This document shows positions 26,692-33,280 of a DNA stretch of 64,000 nt, in pieces (positions within the stretch are counted from its first letter, which is position 1; each line of letters starts with the position of its first letter). The notes under the pieces were generated by a model that saw only the letters and a list, made by a program, of their open reading frames with translations, was not told the DNA's origin and did no database searches. Origin of the DNA: CAZYBU01 sp964645775 (GTDB taxonomy: Bacteria; Spirochaetota; UBA4802; UBA5550); assembly GCA_964645775.1 (NCBI GenBank), contig CAZYBU010000010.1, positions 25,689 to 89,688 of the forward strand, given 5' to 3'. Made by a program: the position numbers and the translations under genes.

Positions 26692-27093
26692 TTAGAGATT
26701 AAGCATTGAAAGCACGAGGTCAGCAAGGACAGCCAGTATGGAGAGGATAAAGATCACATAATAGTTATAATTTTCCAGAGAACGGTCAACGGACGCTATG
26801 ACATAACGGAGAGCATTACGGTCTTCTCTGTCCAGATCATATCCCCTGTCCAGTTTTTCCAGAAGATTCCTTTTCCGGATGACCCTTTTGCGTTTTTTTG
26901 ATATAAGATACCTGTACAGGAAGAAAAGAATATATCCGCAGACGCCGATATACCAGAACACCCGTACCGCGACCGGATCAAAACGCTGCACAAGAACCAG
27001 AGCCCTGAAGGCCAGAGCGGATAGTATCCCCACCAGGAAAAAGAAAATGACCACCGGGAGAGGAAGAGTTGAAAAGACATCTTTATTTTTCAC
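26692..27093 (-). CDS. Three-helix membrane protein, hypothetical
   Basis: 133 residues from a GTG at 27093 whose last bases overlap the previous stop (GTGA). Membrane helices lie at about 13-33, 45-62 and 110-131, with a basic linker KKRKRVIRKR and the segment EDRNALRYVIASVDRSLENYNYYVIF between the second and third. It is coupled to the chagasin-like lipoprotein gene. No family is recognised. The pairing suggests a role at the inner membrane with that lipoprotein. Confidence 0.65.
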   Translation of the reverse strand: MKNKDVFSTLPLPVVIFFFLVGILSALAFRALVLVQRFDPVAVRVFWYIGVCGYILFFLYRYLISKKRKRVIRKRNLLEKLDRGYDLDREDRNALRYVIASVDRSLENYNYYVIFILSILAVLADLVLSMLNL

Positions 27094-27491
27094 GGTACCA
27101 CGATCATCAACTCAAAAGTTTCGGCAGGCGGGAAGGATTCCTCCCATGGATGTAGATACTCAAGCCTGAGGCTCCCCTTTCCCTCCACGTGAAACTGGAA
27201 TATGTGGAATTCCGCGTTTCCCTGCCGCCTCTCCTTAATTTTCCAGTTCCTGACAGGTGTGACCCCGCCTTCACAGTATATAATCTTCCACCGGTATCCT
27301 GTCCCGAAAGGAGCGGCCAGGCGTATAATGAAGTCGGTCCCCGTCTCGAGAGATACAGTATTGTTATCATGCTGGATAGTGTAGAGTGGCAGGTTTTTCA
27401 GGTTATTCGTCGACCCGCATGAAACAGCGGCAGTCAGCAGGATGGCGAAAGACAATACCTGCAGGCCAGGAAGCATTTTAGTTTCAGACAC
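27090..27491 (-). CDS. Chagasin-like (I42) protease-inhibitor lipoprotein
   Basis: 133 residues. The GTG at 27491 is preceded by AAGGAA. A signal peptide ends in a lipobox-like TAAVSCGS (Cys about residue 25). The mature part has the three chagasin loops: an NNTVSLETGTDFIIRL strand, GTGYRWKI (the NPTTGY-type L4 loop), FQFHVEGKGSLRLEYLHPWEES (the RPWxP-type L6 loop). I42 proteins inhibit papain-like cysteine proteases by inserting these loops. A lipid-anchored copy would protect periplasmic or surface proteins. The loop motifs are slightly divergent (GTGY, HPWE), so the target may differ. Confidence 0.75.
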   Translation of the reverse strand: MSETKMLPGLQVLSFAILLTAAVSCGSTNNLKNLPLYTIQHDNNTVSLETGTDFIIRLAAPFGTGYRWKIIYCEGGVTPVRNWKIKERRQGNAEFHIFQFHVEGKGSLRLEYLHPWEESFPPAETFELMIVVP

Positions 27492-27639
27492 GGCAATACA
27501 TTTCCTTTTCTCGTATAAACGGCATTAGTCCCTCAGTGACACAGATCATCAAGAAGAATTCCCTGTGCCCCTCCATTGTTATCCCGGCACCTGTCAGTCC
27601 TGAGTTCCGACTTATCGGGTCTCAGGATATATTTTTTTT

Positions 27640-27668
27640 GGAACCGGAGATGATCAACCAGGGTCACA
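27640..27668 (+). promoter_or_regulatory. ECF-sigma-type promoter upstream of the first Spy-like gene
   Basis: GGAACC (27640-27645), a 17-base spacer and GTCACA (27663-27668). GGAAC at -35 with a GTC-type -10 is the classic ECF form. The same hexamer and spacing, GGAACC-N17-GTCA, recurs before the second Spy-like gene at 30634, which makes chance unlikely. It lies 34 bases before the ATG at 27703. Confidence 0.65.
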
Positions 27669-27702
27669 GGGGGCAAAGAGTTTGATAAAGGAGATTAACG
27701 AT

Positions 27703-28107
27703 ATGAAGCATAAGAAAGTGATAACAGCAACAGCGGCCCTGGTCGCTATCCTCGCTCTTGCGGGAACCACTCTTTGGGCCTATCCCAGACATGGCAAAGG
27801 ATATAACAAAGGTTACGGTGAGAGTCGAGGGGACGGATACCATCGTGGCCCGGGACATCGCGGAGGAGGTCTGGCGTATCTCCAGAAAGAGCTGAAACTG
27901 TCAGATTCACAGGTGGAAAAGATCATGGATATCAACCATGAATTCAGAAAGAAGTTTTATAATAACAGAGATAATGAAAAGACTCTGGCGAAACTCCACG
28001 CTGACCGGATTGAGGCCGTGGAAAAGGTCCTGAACAAGGATCAGGTTGAAAAGTGGAAGGAAATTCGCCGGAACAGACCGTGCACCAGGTATGGGGCCAA
28101 ACGATAA
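27703..28107 (+). CDS. Spy/CpxP/ZraP-like periplasmic metal-stress protein
   Basis: 134 residues from the ATG at 27703 (GGAG nine bases upstream; a TTG at 27682 is less likely). A signal peptide ends near TTLWA-YP. A Gly/His/Tyr-rich segment follows (RHGKGYNKGYGES..., GPGHRGGG) that could bind metal. A helical domain carries two LTxxQ-type motifs, LKLSDSQVEKI and VLNKDQVEKW. Family members are periplasmic chaperones or metal sensors. An ECF-type promoter precedes it and a strong terminator follows, so it is transcribed alone, just ahead of copA. Copper or envelope stress is the likely inducer. Confidence 0.8.
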   Translation: MKHKKVITATAALVAILALAGTTLWAYPRHGKGYNKGYGESRGDGYHRGPGHRGGGLAYLQKELKLSDSQVEKIMDINHEFRKKFYNNRDNEKTLAKLHADRIEAVEKVLNKDQVEKWKEIRRNRPCTRYGAKR

Positions 28108-28134
28108 TTTCTTCCTGAAAACCAACGAAACATG

Positions 28135-28165
28135 AAGCGCGTTCCCGGGACGCGCTTTTCTTTTA
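28135..28165 (+). terminator. Rho-independent terminator after the Spy-like gene
   Basis: AAGCGCGT (28135-28142) pairs with ACGCGCTT (28150-28157) around a 7-base loop and runs into a T-rich tract to 28165. It is a clean intrinsic terminator separating the Spy-like gene from the copA promoter. Confidence 0.85.
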
Positions 28166-28194
28166 TTGACATCGCCTCAGTTTATTCCTATTCT
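28166..28194 (+). promoter_or_regulatory. Sigma-70-type promoter of copA
   Basis: TTGACA (28166-28171), a 17-base spacer and TATTCT (28189-28194), starting directly at the end of the upstream terminator and about 30 bases before the copA ATG. It is near consensus, and differs from the ECF-type promoters flanking copA-copZ. Confidence 0.7.
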
Positions 28195-28201
28195 GGAAAC
28201 A

Positions 28202-28219
28202 CTATATCATACAATATAG
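28202..28219. promoter_or_regulatory. Inverted repeat at the expected copA transcription start
   Basis: CTATAT (28202-28207) and ATATAG (28214-28219) form a perfect dyad with a 6-base spacer, lying just after the -10 box. The position suits a repressor operator for copper-responsive control of copA. No repressor gene (CsoR, CopY) is visible in the window. Confidence 0.4.
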
Positions 28220-28226
28220 GCTTGAC

Positions 28227-30407
28227 ATGAAACAGATCGAGATACCCATAGAAGGAATGAGCTGCACCGCCTGCTCAACCCGCATCGAAAAGAAAGTGAC
28301 TCAGATGGAAGGCGCGGGATCGGCCCGGGTAAACCTGGCATCCCGGGTACTCTACCTGCAGTTTGATGATTCCCGGCTCGGGGAGGAGGAGGTACGGGAG
28401 ACCATCCGCAAACTGGGTTACACCCCGATTGAAAAAGAGTCCGGACGTGAAGAAGGTGACGGTGATGAAGAAAAATCGATGGTCCAGTCTCTTGTCATCT
28501 CGGCGTTACTCACTTTGCCCCTGTTTTTGGCCATGATACTATCCTGGTTTGGTATTAAGCCGAATCTTCTTCACTCTCCCTGGTTCCAGCTTCTCCTGGC
28601 CACGCCTGTTCAGTTCGGCATCGGGGCAAGGTTTTATCGGAAAGCCTGGGCAGGATTGATCTCGGCGTCACCCGGAATGGACCTCCTTGTGGCTCTCGGC
28701 ACCAGCGCTGCCTACGGATTCAGTATCTACAGCGGTTTCTTTTCAGAAATGAACCACGGCCTCTATTTCGAGACCTCGGCCATGCTCATTACCATCATAC
28801 TCCTTGGGAACTACCTTGAAATGAAGGCCCGGGGAAGGGCCGCGCAAACGATCCGAGGGCTCCTCTCCCGTCAGGCCAGGCAGGCCCGGGTGAGAATCGA
28901 TGGCATCGACCGGGAGATTCCGGTTGAAGATGTCCGGCCCGATCAGATCATTGTCATGCATCCAGGGGAGATCCTACCCGTGGACGGAGTAATCACGGAA
29001 GGATATTCCTCCATTGATGAGAGCATGATTACCGGTGAGGGCCTGCCGGCGGAAAGGAAACCGGGTGACGAAGTCTTCGGTTCAACCATAAACCTGTATG
29101 GGAGTTTTCTCTACAGAGCAACGGGGGTGGGTTCCGAAACTCTCCTGGCTCGTATCGTGGATACGGTCGAGAAGGCCCAGGCCTCCCATCCTCCCATTCA
29201 GAGACTCGCGGACCGAATCGCCGCCTGGTTCGTGCCGGTGGTCATTGTTATCGCCCTGGCCACCTCTCTGACCTGGTTTTTTATCACAGGCAATCTGGAA
29301 CAGGCCCTGGTTTCAGGAGTGGCTGTAGTGGTCATCTCATGTCCATGCGCCCTGGGAATCGCCACTCCTGCTGCTGTGATGGTGGCCGGAGGAGTGGGGG
29401 CGCGAAACGGTATCCTCATTCGGAAGGGTGAAAGTCTGGAATGGATGTACAGGCCCGATGTCGTTTTTTTCGACAAAACCGGTACCCTGACAAAAGGCCA
29501 TTACACCCTCCAGGGCATGGAGATAACAGGCATCCTTGATGAAGATATCTGTAAAGAAATGGCCGCCCGGGCTGAGAAGAAATCTGAACATCCTCTGGGA
29601 CGAGCTATCTACAGGACTCTCTCAGATGAAATGGATTCAGTTGAAGATCCGGATTCCTTCGAGGCCCTTCCGGGCCGGGGCGTAAAGGCCCTTATAGATG
29701 GCAGGGAGGTTATGGCGCTTTCACCGGAAGGTGCCCGGGAAATGGGGATAGATGTATCGGCAACGGATGAGGCCCTGGAAAGACTCAGGGACCAGGGAAA
29801 CACGGTCATCCTTCTCCTGGTGGAGGGGGAGATCGCGGCTCTTTTCTATCTTTCGGACAGTCCCCGTGAGGCCGCCCGGGAAACGGTGCGCAGGCTTAAG
29901 GCAAAGGGAGTGGAAACCGTGATGCTTACGGGAGACAGCGAGCGAACGGCCCGGGCACTGAACAGGGAGCTGGACGTGGACAGCATCCTTGCCGGGCTAT
30001 TACCCCAGCAAAAGGCTGAGGCGATAAACCGGTTCAGAAAAAATGGAAAAAGAACCCTCATGGTTGGAGATGGTATTAACGACGCACCGGCACTGACCGC
30101 CGCAGATATCGGGGTAGCCATGGGACAGGGCTCGGACATTGCCCTGAAATCAGCGGATGTTGTTATCATCGCTGACTCTCCTTCAAAGGTTCTTGAAGCA
30201 ATGGACCTCTCCCGCCTGGCCATGGGAAAGGTCCGGTTGAATTTATTCTGGGCCTTTATCTACAACATAATAGGCATACCCCTGGCCGCAGCGGGTCTAC
30301 TCTCTCCCATAGTTGCGGGTACCGCCATGGCCTTCAGTTCCCTTTCCGTGATCGGAAATTCCCTCCTTCTCGGAAGAAAAAAACTTAAAGGAGATATCCA
30401 TGAATGA
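28227..30407 (+). CDS. copA: Copper-exporting P1B-type ATPase
   Basis: 726 residues. One N-terminal metal-binding domain has GMSCTACSTRIEK (Cys 13 and 16). Eight membrane helices follow, with the transport motif VVVISCPCALG (CPC, about residue 372) in helix 6. The actuator TGE is in ESMITGEGLPAERK, the phosphorylation site FFDKTGTLTKG (about 415), the nucleotide-site EHPLGRA and the hinge MVGDGINDAPAL. The final helices carry YNIIGIPLAAAGLLSP and MAFSSLSVIGNSLLL, the Cu(I)-specific (class IB-1) signature. It pumps Cu(I) from cytosol to periplasm. copZ overlaps its last eight bases. Confidence 0.96.
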   Translation: MKQIEIPIEGMSCTACSTRIEKKVTQMEGAGSARVNLASRVLYLQFDDSRLGEEEVRETIRKLGYTPIEKESGREEGDGDEEKSMVQSLVISALLTLPLFLAMILSWFGIKPNLLHSPWFQLLLATPVQFGIGARFYRKAWAGLISASPGMDLLVALGTSAAYGFSIYSGFFSEMNHGLYFETSAMLITIILLGNYLEMKARGRAAQTIRGLLSRQARQARVRIDGIDREIPVEDVRPDQIIVMHPGEILPVDGVITEGYSSIDESMITGEGLPAERKPGDEVFGSTINLYGSFLYRATGVGSETLLARIVDTVEKAQASHPPIQRLADRIAAWFVPVVIVIALATSLTWFFITGNLEQALVSGVAVVVISCPCALGIATPAAVMVAGGVGARNGILIRKGESLEWMYRPDVVFFDKTGTLTKGHYTLQGMEITGILDEDICKEMAARAEKKSEHPLGRAIYRTLSDEMDSVEDPDSFEALPGRGVKALIDGREVMALSPEGAREMGIDVSATDEALERLRDQGNTVILLLVEGEIAALFYLSDSPREAARETVRRLKAKGVETVMLTGDSERTARALNRELDVDSILAGLLPQQKAEAINRFRKNGKRTLMVGDGINDAPALTAADIGVAMGQGSDIALKSADVVIIADSPSKVLEAMDLSRLAMGKVRLNLFWAFIYNIIGIPLAAAGLLSPIVAGTAMAFSSLSVIGNSLLLGRKKLKGDIHE

Positions 30408-30627
30408 TGAGAAGAAAGGTCGTAAGAGCATGTTAAAGGTTAGCGGCATGACATGCCAGCACTGTGTGGCCTCCGTTCGAGGAGCCCTGATCACCCTGCC
30501 GGGAGTAAAGGGGGTGGAAGTAGACCCGGAAGACGGCACTACAACCGTGGAACATGACCCGGTGCAGACGGAAATCAGCGATATGAAAAAGGCCATCGAA
30601 GAAGCAGGATACACAGTTGTATCGTAA
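30400..30627 (+). CDS. copZ: Copper chaperone CopZ
   Basis: 75 residues, one heavy-metal-associated domain: KVSGMTCQHCVASVRGAL with the CxxC copper site, then PGVKGVEVDPEDGTTTVEHD and IEEAGYTVVS. It carries Cu(I) in the cytosol and hands it to CopA, whose gene it overlaps by eight bases. An extra ten basic residues precede the domain. A GGAGATATCC ribosome site lies within the end of copA. Confidence 0.92.
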   Translation: MNDEKKGRKSMLKVSGMTCQHCVASVRGALITLPGVKGVEVDPEDGTTTVEHDPVQTEISDMKKAIEEAGYTVVS

Positions 30628-30633
30628 AAAATG

Positions 30634-30662
30634 GGAACCTTTCCCCGATATGCCAGGTCAAA
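30634..30662 (+). promoter_or_regulatory. ECF-sigma-type promoter upstream of the second Spy-like gene and sigma factor
   Basis: GGAACC (30634-30639), a 17-base spacer and GTCAAA (30657-30662), 26 bases before the ATG at 30688. It has the same architecture as the element at 27640, including CCAG near the spacer end and AGG after the -10. It would drive the Spy/CnrX-like gene, the ECF sigma gene and the anti-sigma gene, so it is consistent with sigma autoregulation. Confidence 0.65.
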
Positions 30663-30687
30663 GGTACGAGTACCAGAGGAGAAATGT

Positions 30688-31149
30688 ATGAAAGGATACC
30701 TTACCCTGATCACGGCGCTGTTACTGGTCTTCGCGGGCCCATCCTGCCTGGACGCCCGACCCTATGGTTCGAAACAACAAAATTCCGGCTCCCATTATCA
30801 GGGTATCTGGTTTGGCAACCCTGATGTCATGAGAGAACGCCTGAATCTTTCTCCGGAGCAGATGAGACAGATCGCGTCCATAAATGAACGCTACCAGGGA
30901 ATCATGACAGGACTGAGGGAAAAGTTGCGTCCTCTTCGTGAACAGCTAAGGACAGAGATGCTTAAACGGAGTGTTGACCGGCATAGAGTTCGAACTATCC
31001 TCGAGAAAATCTCTAAGGTTGAGGTGGAAATCCGGTACAACCGCATTACCCACCGTCTCGATATGGAGAAGGTACTTACAGCGGAACAGAAGAACATGCT
31101 CCAGTACGAACAACGGTACCAAAGGAGACAACGCCATCATGACCGATGA
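30688..31149 (+). CDS. Spy/CnrX-like periplasmic protein, candidate metal sensor
   Basis: 153 residues from the ATG at 30688 (AGAGGAG six bases upstream). A signal segment ends LVFAGPSCLDARP, where Cys 20 could be lipidated and tether it to a membrane. The mature part is a helical hairpin with LTxxQ-type motifs LNLSPEQMRQI and VLTAEQKNML. Between them is a THRLDMEK segment whose His and Met are four residues apart, and the tail is His-rich (RQRHHDR). It directly precedes an ECF sigma gene (11-base overlap) and an anti-sigma gene. That order matches CnrX-type systems, in which such a protein senses metal and releases the sigma factor. Plain Spy-like chaperone activity is the alternative. Confidence 0.72.
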   Translation: MKGYLTLITALLLVFAGPSCLDARPYGSKQQNSGSHYQGIWFGNPDVMRERLNLSPEQMRQIASINERYQGIMTGLREKLRPLREQLRTEMLKRSVDRHRVRTILEKISKVEVEIRYNRITHRLDMEKVLTAEQKNMLQYEQRYQRRQRHHDR

Positions 31150-31636
31150 GGAATTCGCCCGGATTGTAAGCGAAACCAAAGGGTACGTCCTCTCAGCCAT
31201 TGAGCATAACCTGCCGGAGCGATTCATGGGGGCCATTGATGACGTGGTCCAGGAAACCTATATCCGGGCCTATCGCCACCTGGAGAAGGGAAAGTTCCGG
31301 GGGGAATCGGCCCTGTCGACCTGGATCTATTCTATTGCCCGGAACGAATCCCTTCGCATGGCCGGGAGACTGGGACGGGATGAGAAAAGGTCGGGTGGCG
31401 AGTTAAACGAAGAGATTACCACGGAAGGAGGACCTCTCTTCGATCACGACAGGGACGCCCTGCGGGATGCCATAAACAGGCTGCCGGAAAAGTACCGCGC
31501 TGTCATGGAACGCGTCTCCCAGGGCCTGAATGAACAGGAGATCGCCCGTGATATGTCTCTCCCTCCCGGAACGGTAAAGTCCCGGGCCCACAGAGGACGG
31601 GAGATCCTTAGAAAGATGCTGGAGGAACAAGTATGA
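31139..31636 (+). CDS. ECF-family RNA polymerase sigma factor
   Basis: 165 residues from the ATG at 31139 (AGGAG upstream, inside the end of the Spy-like gene). Region 2 is MGAIDDVVQETYIRAYRHLEKGKFRGESALSTWIYSIARNESL. Region 4 is INRLPEKYRAVMERVSQGLNEQEIARDMSLPPGTVKSRAHRGREIL with a clear helix-turn-helix. It likely recognises the GGAACC-N17-GTCA elements found before both Spy-like genes. The next gene overlaps by four bases and encodes a small membrane protein, the expected anti-sigma position. Confidence 0.92.
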   Translation: MTDEEFARIVSETKGYVLSAIEHNLPERFMGAIDDVVQETYIRAYRHLEKGKFRGESALSTWIYSIARNESLRMAGRLGRDEKRSGGELNEEITTEGGPLFDHDRDALRDAINRLPEKYRAVMERVSQGLNEQEIARDMSLPPGTVKSRAHRGREILRKMLEEQV

Positions 31637-32010
31637 ACAAGAAGGATACCATGAAACAGGCCATAGAAGAGAGGATGCAGAGTCCCACCTGGGACCTTAA
31701 GATGGCCCGAAGGGTCCATGTCGAGAAGAGGAGGCGCTCCCGTATCCTGGGACGAACCATAACGGGCGGCCTCGCGGCAGCGGCCCTGGTCACACTGGTG
31801 GTGACCTTTGCTCTTACGGAAAGGGAGCAGACCTCCCCGGCTGGATATGACATCTTCCTGACGCAACAGGTTCAGGGCACCTACGAGACGGCCTTCAATG
31901 TCACGGGTTCCCGTGAAGCGGATAACAGTTCAGGATCGTCCACATCCGTCGATTATCTTTCAACCAGCATCGATGGTTTTATCGGCGAGACCCTGGAGAG
32001 CCGTTACTGA
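31633..32010 (+). CDS. Probable membrane anti-sigma factor
   Basis: 125 residues, translationally coupled to the sigma gene (ATGA). About 40 charged cytosolic residues (NKKDTMKQAIEERM...ARRVHVEKRRRSR) are followed by one membrane helix (about 44-62). A periplasmic tail of some 60 residues is Ser-rich and has no cysteine. It lacks the HxxxCxxC zinc motif of ZAS anti-sigmas. The short cytosolic part plus single helix resembles CnrY-like proteins. The call rests on position and topology. Its 3' end overlaps the convergent zinc-finger gene by seven bases. Confidence 0.65.
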   Translation: MNKKDTMKQAIEERMQSPTWDLKMARRVHVEKRRRSRILGRTITGGLAAAALVTLVVTFALTEREQTSPAGYDIFLTQQVQGTYETAFNVTGSREADNSSGSSTSVDYLSTSIDGFIGETLESRY

Positions 32011-33182
32011 TCCTTTTCTGATAGTATCTCCTCACCTTCACGGAGGTTCAGCTGTCCGAAATTATTGATTTCCATCTCCAGGATCTTCCCTTTCGCATAC
32101 CTTGTCGTGAAAAGCTCACCGGTTGTTGTTACACGTACTCTTTCAGTCCCCTTCCCTTCTTTTTTATCCTTTTTCAGGGTTACGATATACTGTTCAAGAG
32201 AGAGCCCTTTTCTGTCCGGTTTCCCATCCACGCCGATACCGGGTTTGAATTCGGGCCATTCCGGCGGATCGGTAGTACCGGAGGTCTTTAACGTGTCAAC
32301 CTTCACGTAGCTCTTCGACCTGTAGGTCACCATTGTATCGTATACCGGAAATTCCCTGTAAACAGGTACCTCCCGGCTCTTTTCGACCTCGCGCGTTTTA
32401 TAGACCGGAACATCCCTGCATTTTGTTACCTTCTTCGCGGCACCTGATCCGGTCGACTCATAAGAAACAGTACATTCCTCCTTCGTTCCACTCTGATACC
32501 GTTCTGTCTCGGTATAGGTCTCGGTCTTTGTGCCGACCTGACGTTTCTCATAGCTACGGACTTCCCTCTTTTCGGAGATCTTCCGGATATCGTCCCCGGT
32601 AAGCTCATTCTGCCAGCCATTTTTCTCGCTCCACTGGTAGCGAAGGACCGCGATAGACCGGCTCCATTCCTTATCCGTGACGATATAGGGTACTTCGGTT
32701 GTAGAGAGACCCCAGAAGAGGAGACCGGCAACGACCAGGACTCCCCCTCCTATGCCGGCAAAGACCTTCCAGAGGCCCTTTTTACCTCCATTACCATCTT
32801 CACCGGGAGAACCGGACCCATCCGCCGGAGGAGGAGATGGTGGACCGGAAGCCGATTCCCTCTCCTTTCTTTTATTCAGGATATCAAAGTAGTTCTGAGT
32901 GCTCGATTCCCTGGTTGAACCGCATCCCCGGCAGCTATCCAGGGTCTGTGAATTAAGGGTACTGCAGAAAGAGCAGACCCAGTCAGGACCCTGAGTAAGT
33001 TCCTCGATCTGTTTCTCATCGTAAATGACCTCATCCAGTTCCTTCCGGTAGAACGTAATGTCGTCGCCACGTGAAGTACCGCAGTCAGGACAGGTCGTCC
33101 GATCACCCCGGATGGCCTTACGTCCGCAGTTGGGACAATCCCAGTATTCCCATACATACTCAACCGTTACTCGTTCCGACAT
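32004..33182 (-). CDS. Membrane protein with zinc ribbon and RanBP2-type zinc finger
   Basis: 392 residues. The N-terminus has a zinc ribbon, YWDCPNCGRKAI...TCPDCGTSRG. It is followed by PDWVCSFCSTLNSQTLDSCRGCG, which has the W-x-C-xx-C-xxx-N-xxxxxx-C-xx-C spacing of a RanBP2-type finger, best known in eukaryotes. A Pro/Gly/Ser linker leads to one membrane helix (about 140-160). The outside domain is highly charged with repeated (K/R)-E-V-x-x-Y units (KREVRSYEKRQ, KTREVEKSREVPVYREFPVYDT) and ends as a basic beta-rich region. No enzyme signature. The ribbons should be cytosolic. It is monocistronic and ends against the anti-sigma gene. Confidence 0.7.
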   Translation of the reverse strand: MSERVTVEYVWEYWDCPNCGRKAIRGDRTTCPDCGTSRGDDITFYRKELDEVIYDEKQIEELTQGPDWVCSFCSTLNSQTLDSCRGCGSTRESSTQNYFDILNKRKERESASGPPSPPPADGSGSPGEDGNGGKKGLWKVFAGIGGGVLVVAGLLFWGLSTTEVPYIVTDKEWSRSIAVLRYQWSEKNGWQNELTGDDIRKISEKREVRSYEKRQVGTKTETYTETERYQSGTKEECTVSYESTGSGAAKKVTKCRDVPVYKTREVEKSREVPVYREFPVYDTMVTYRSKSYVKVDTLKTSGTTDPPEWPEFKPGIGVDGKPDRKGLSLEQYIVTLKKDKKEGKGTERVRVTTTGELFTTRYAKGKILEMEINNFGQLNLREGEEILSEKDQ

Positions 33183-33280
33183 ACCCAGCCTCCCGAAAAG
33201 AGATGATGGGAGGATACAGGGATTTGTTTATGAAGTCCAGATATTAATACGGTAATGAAAGGAATTTGTATCTGTTGCGG

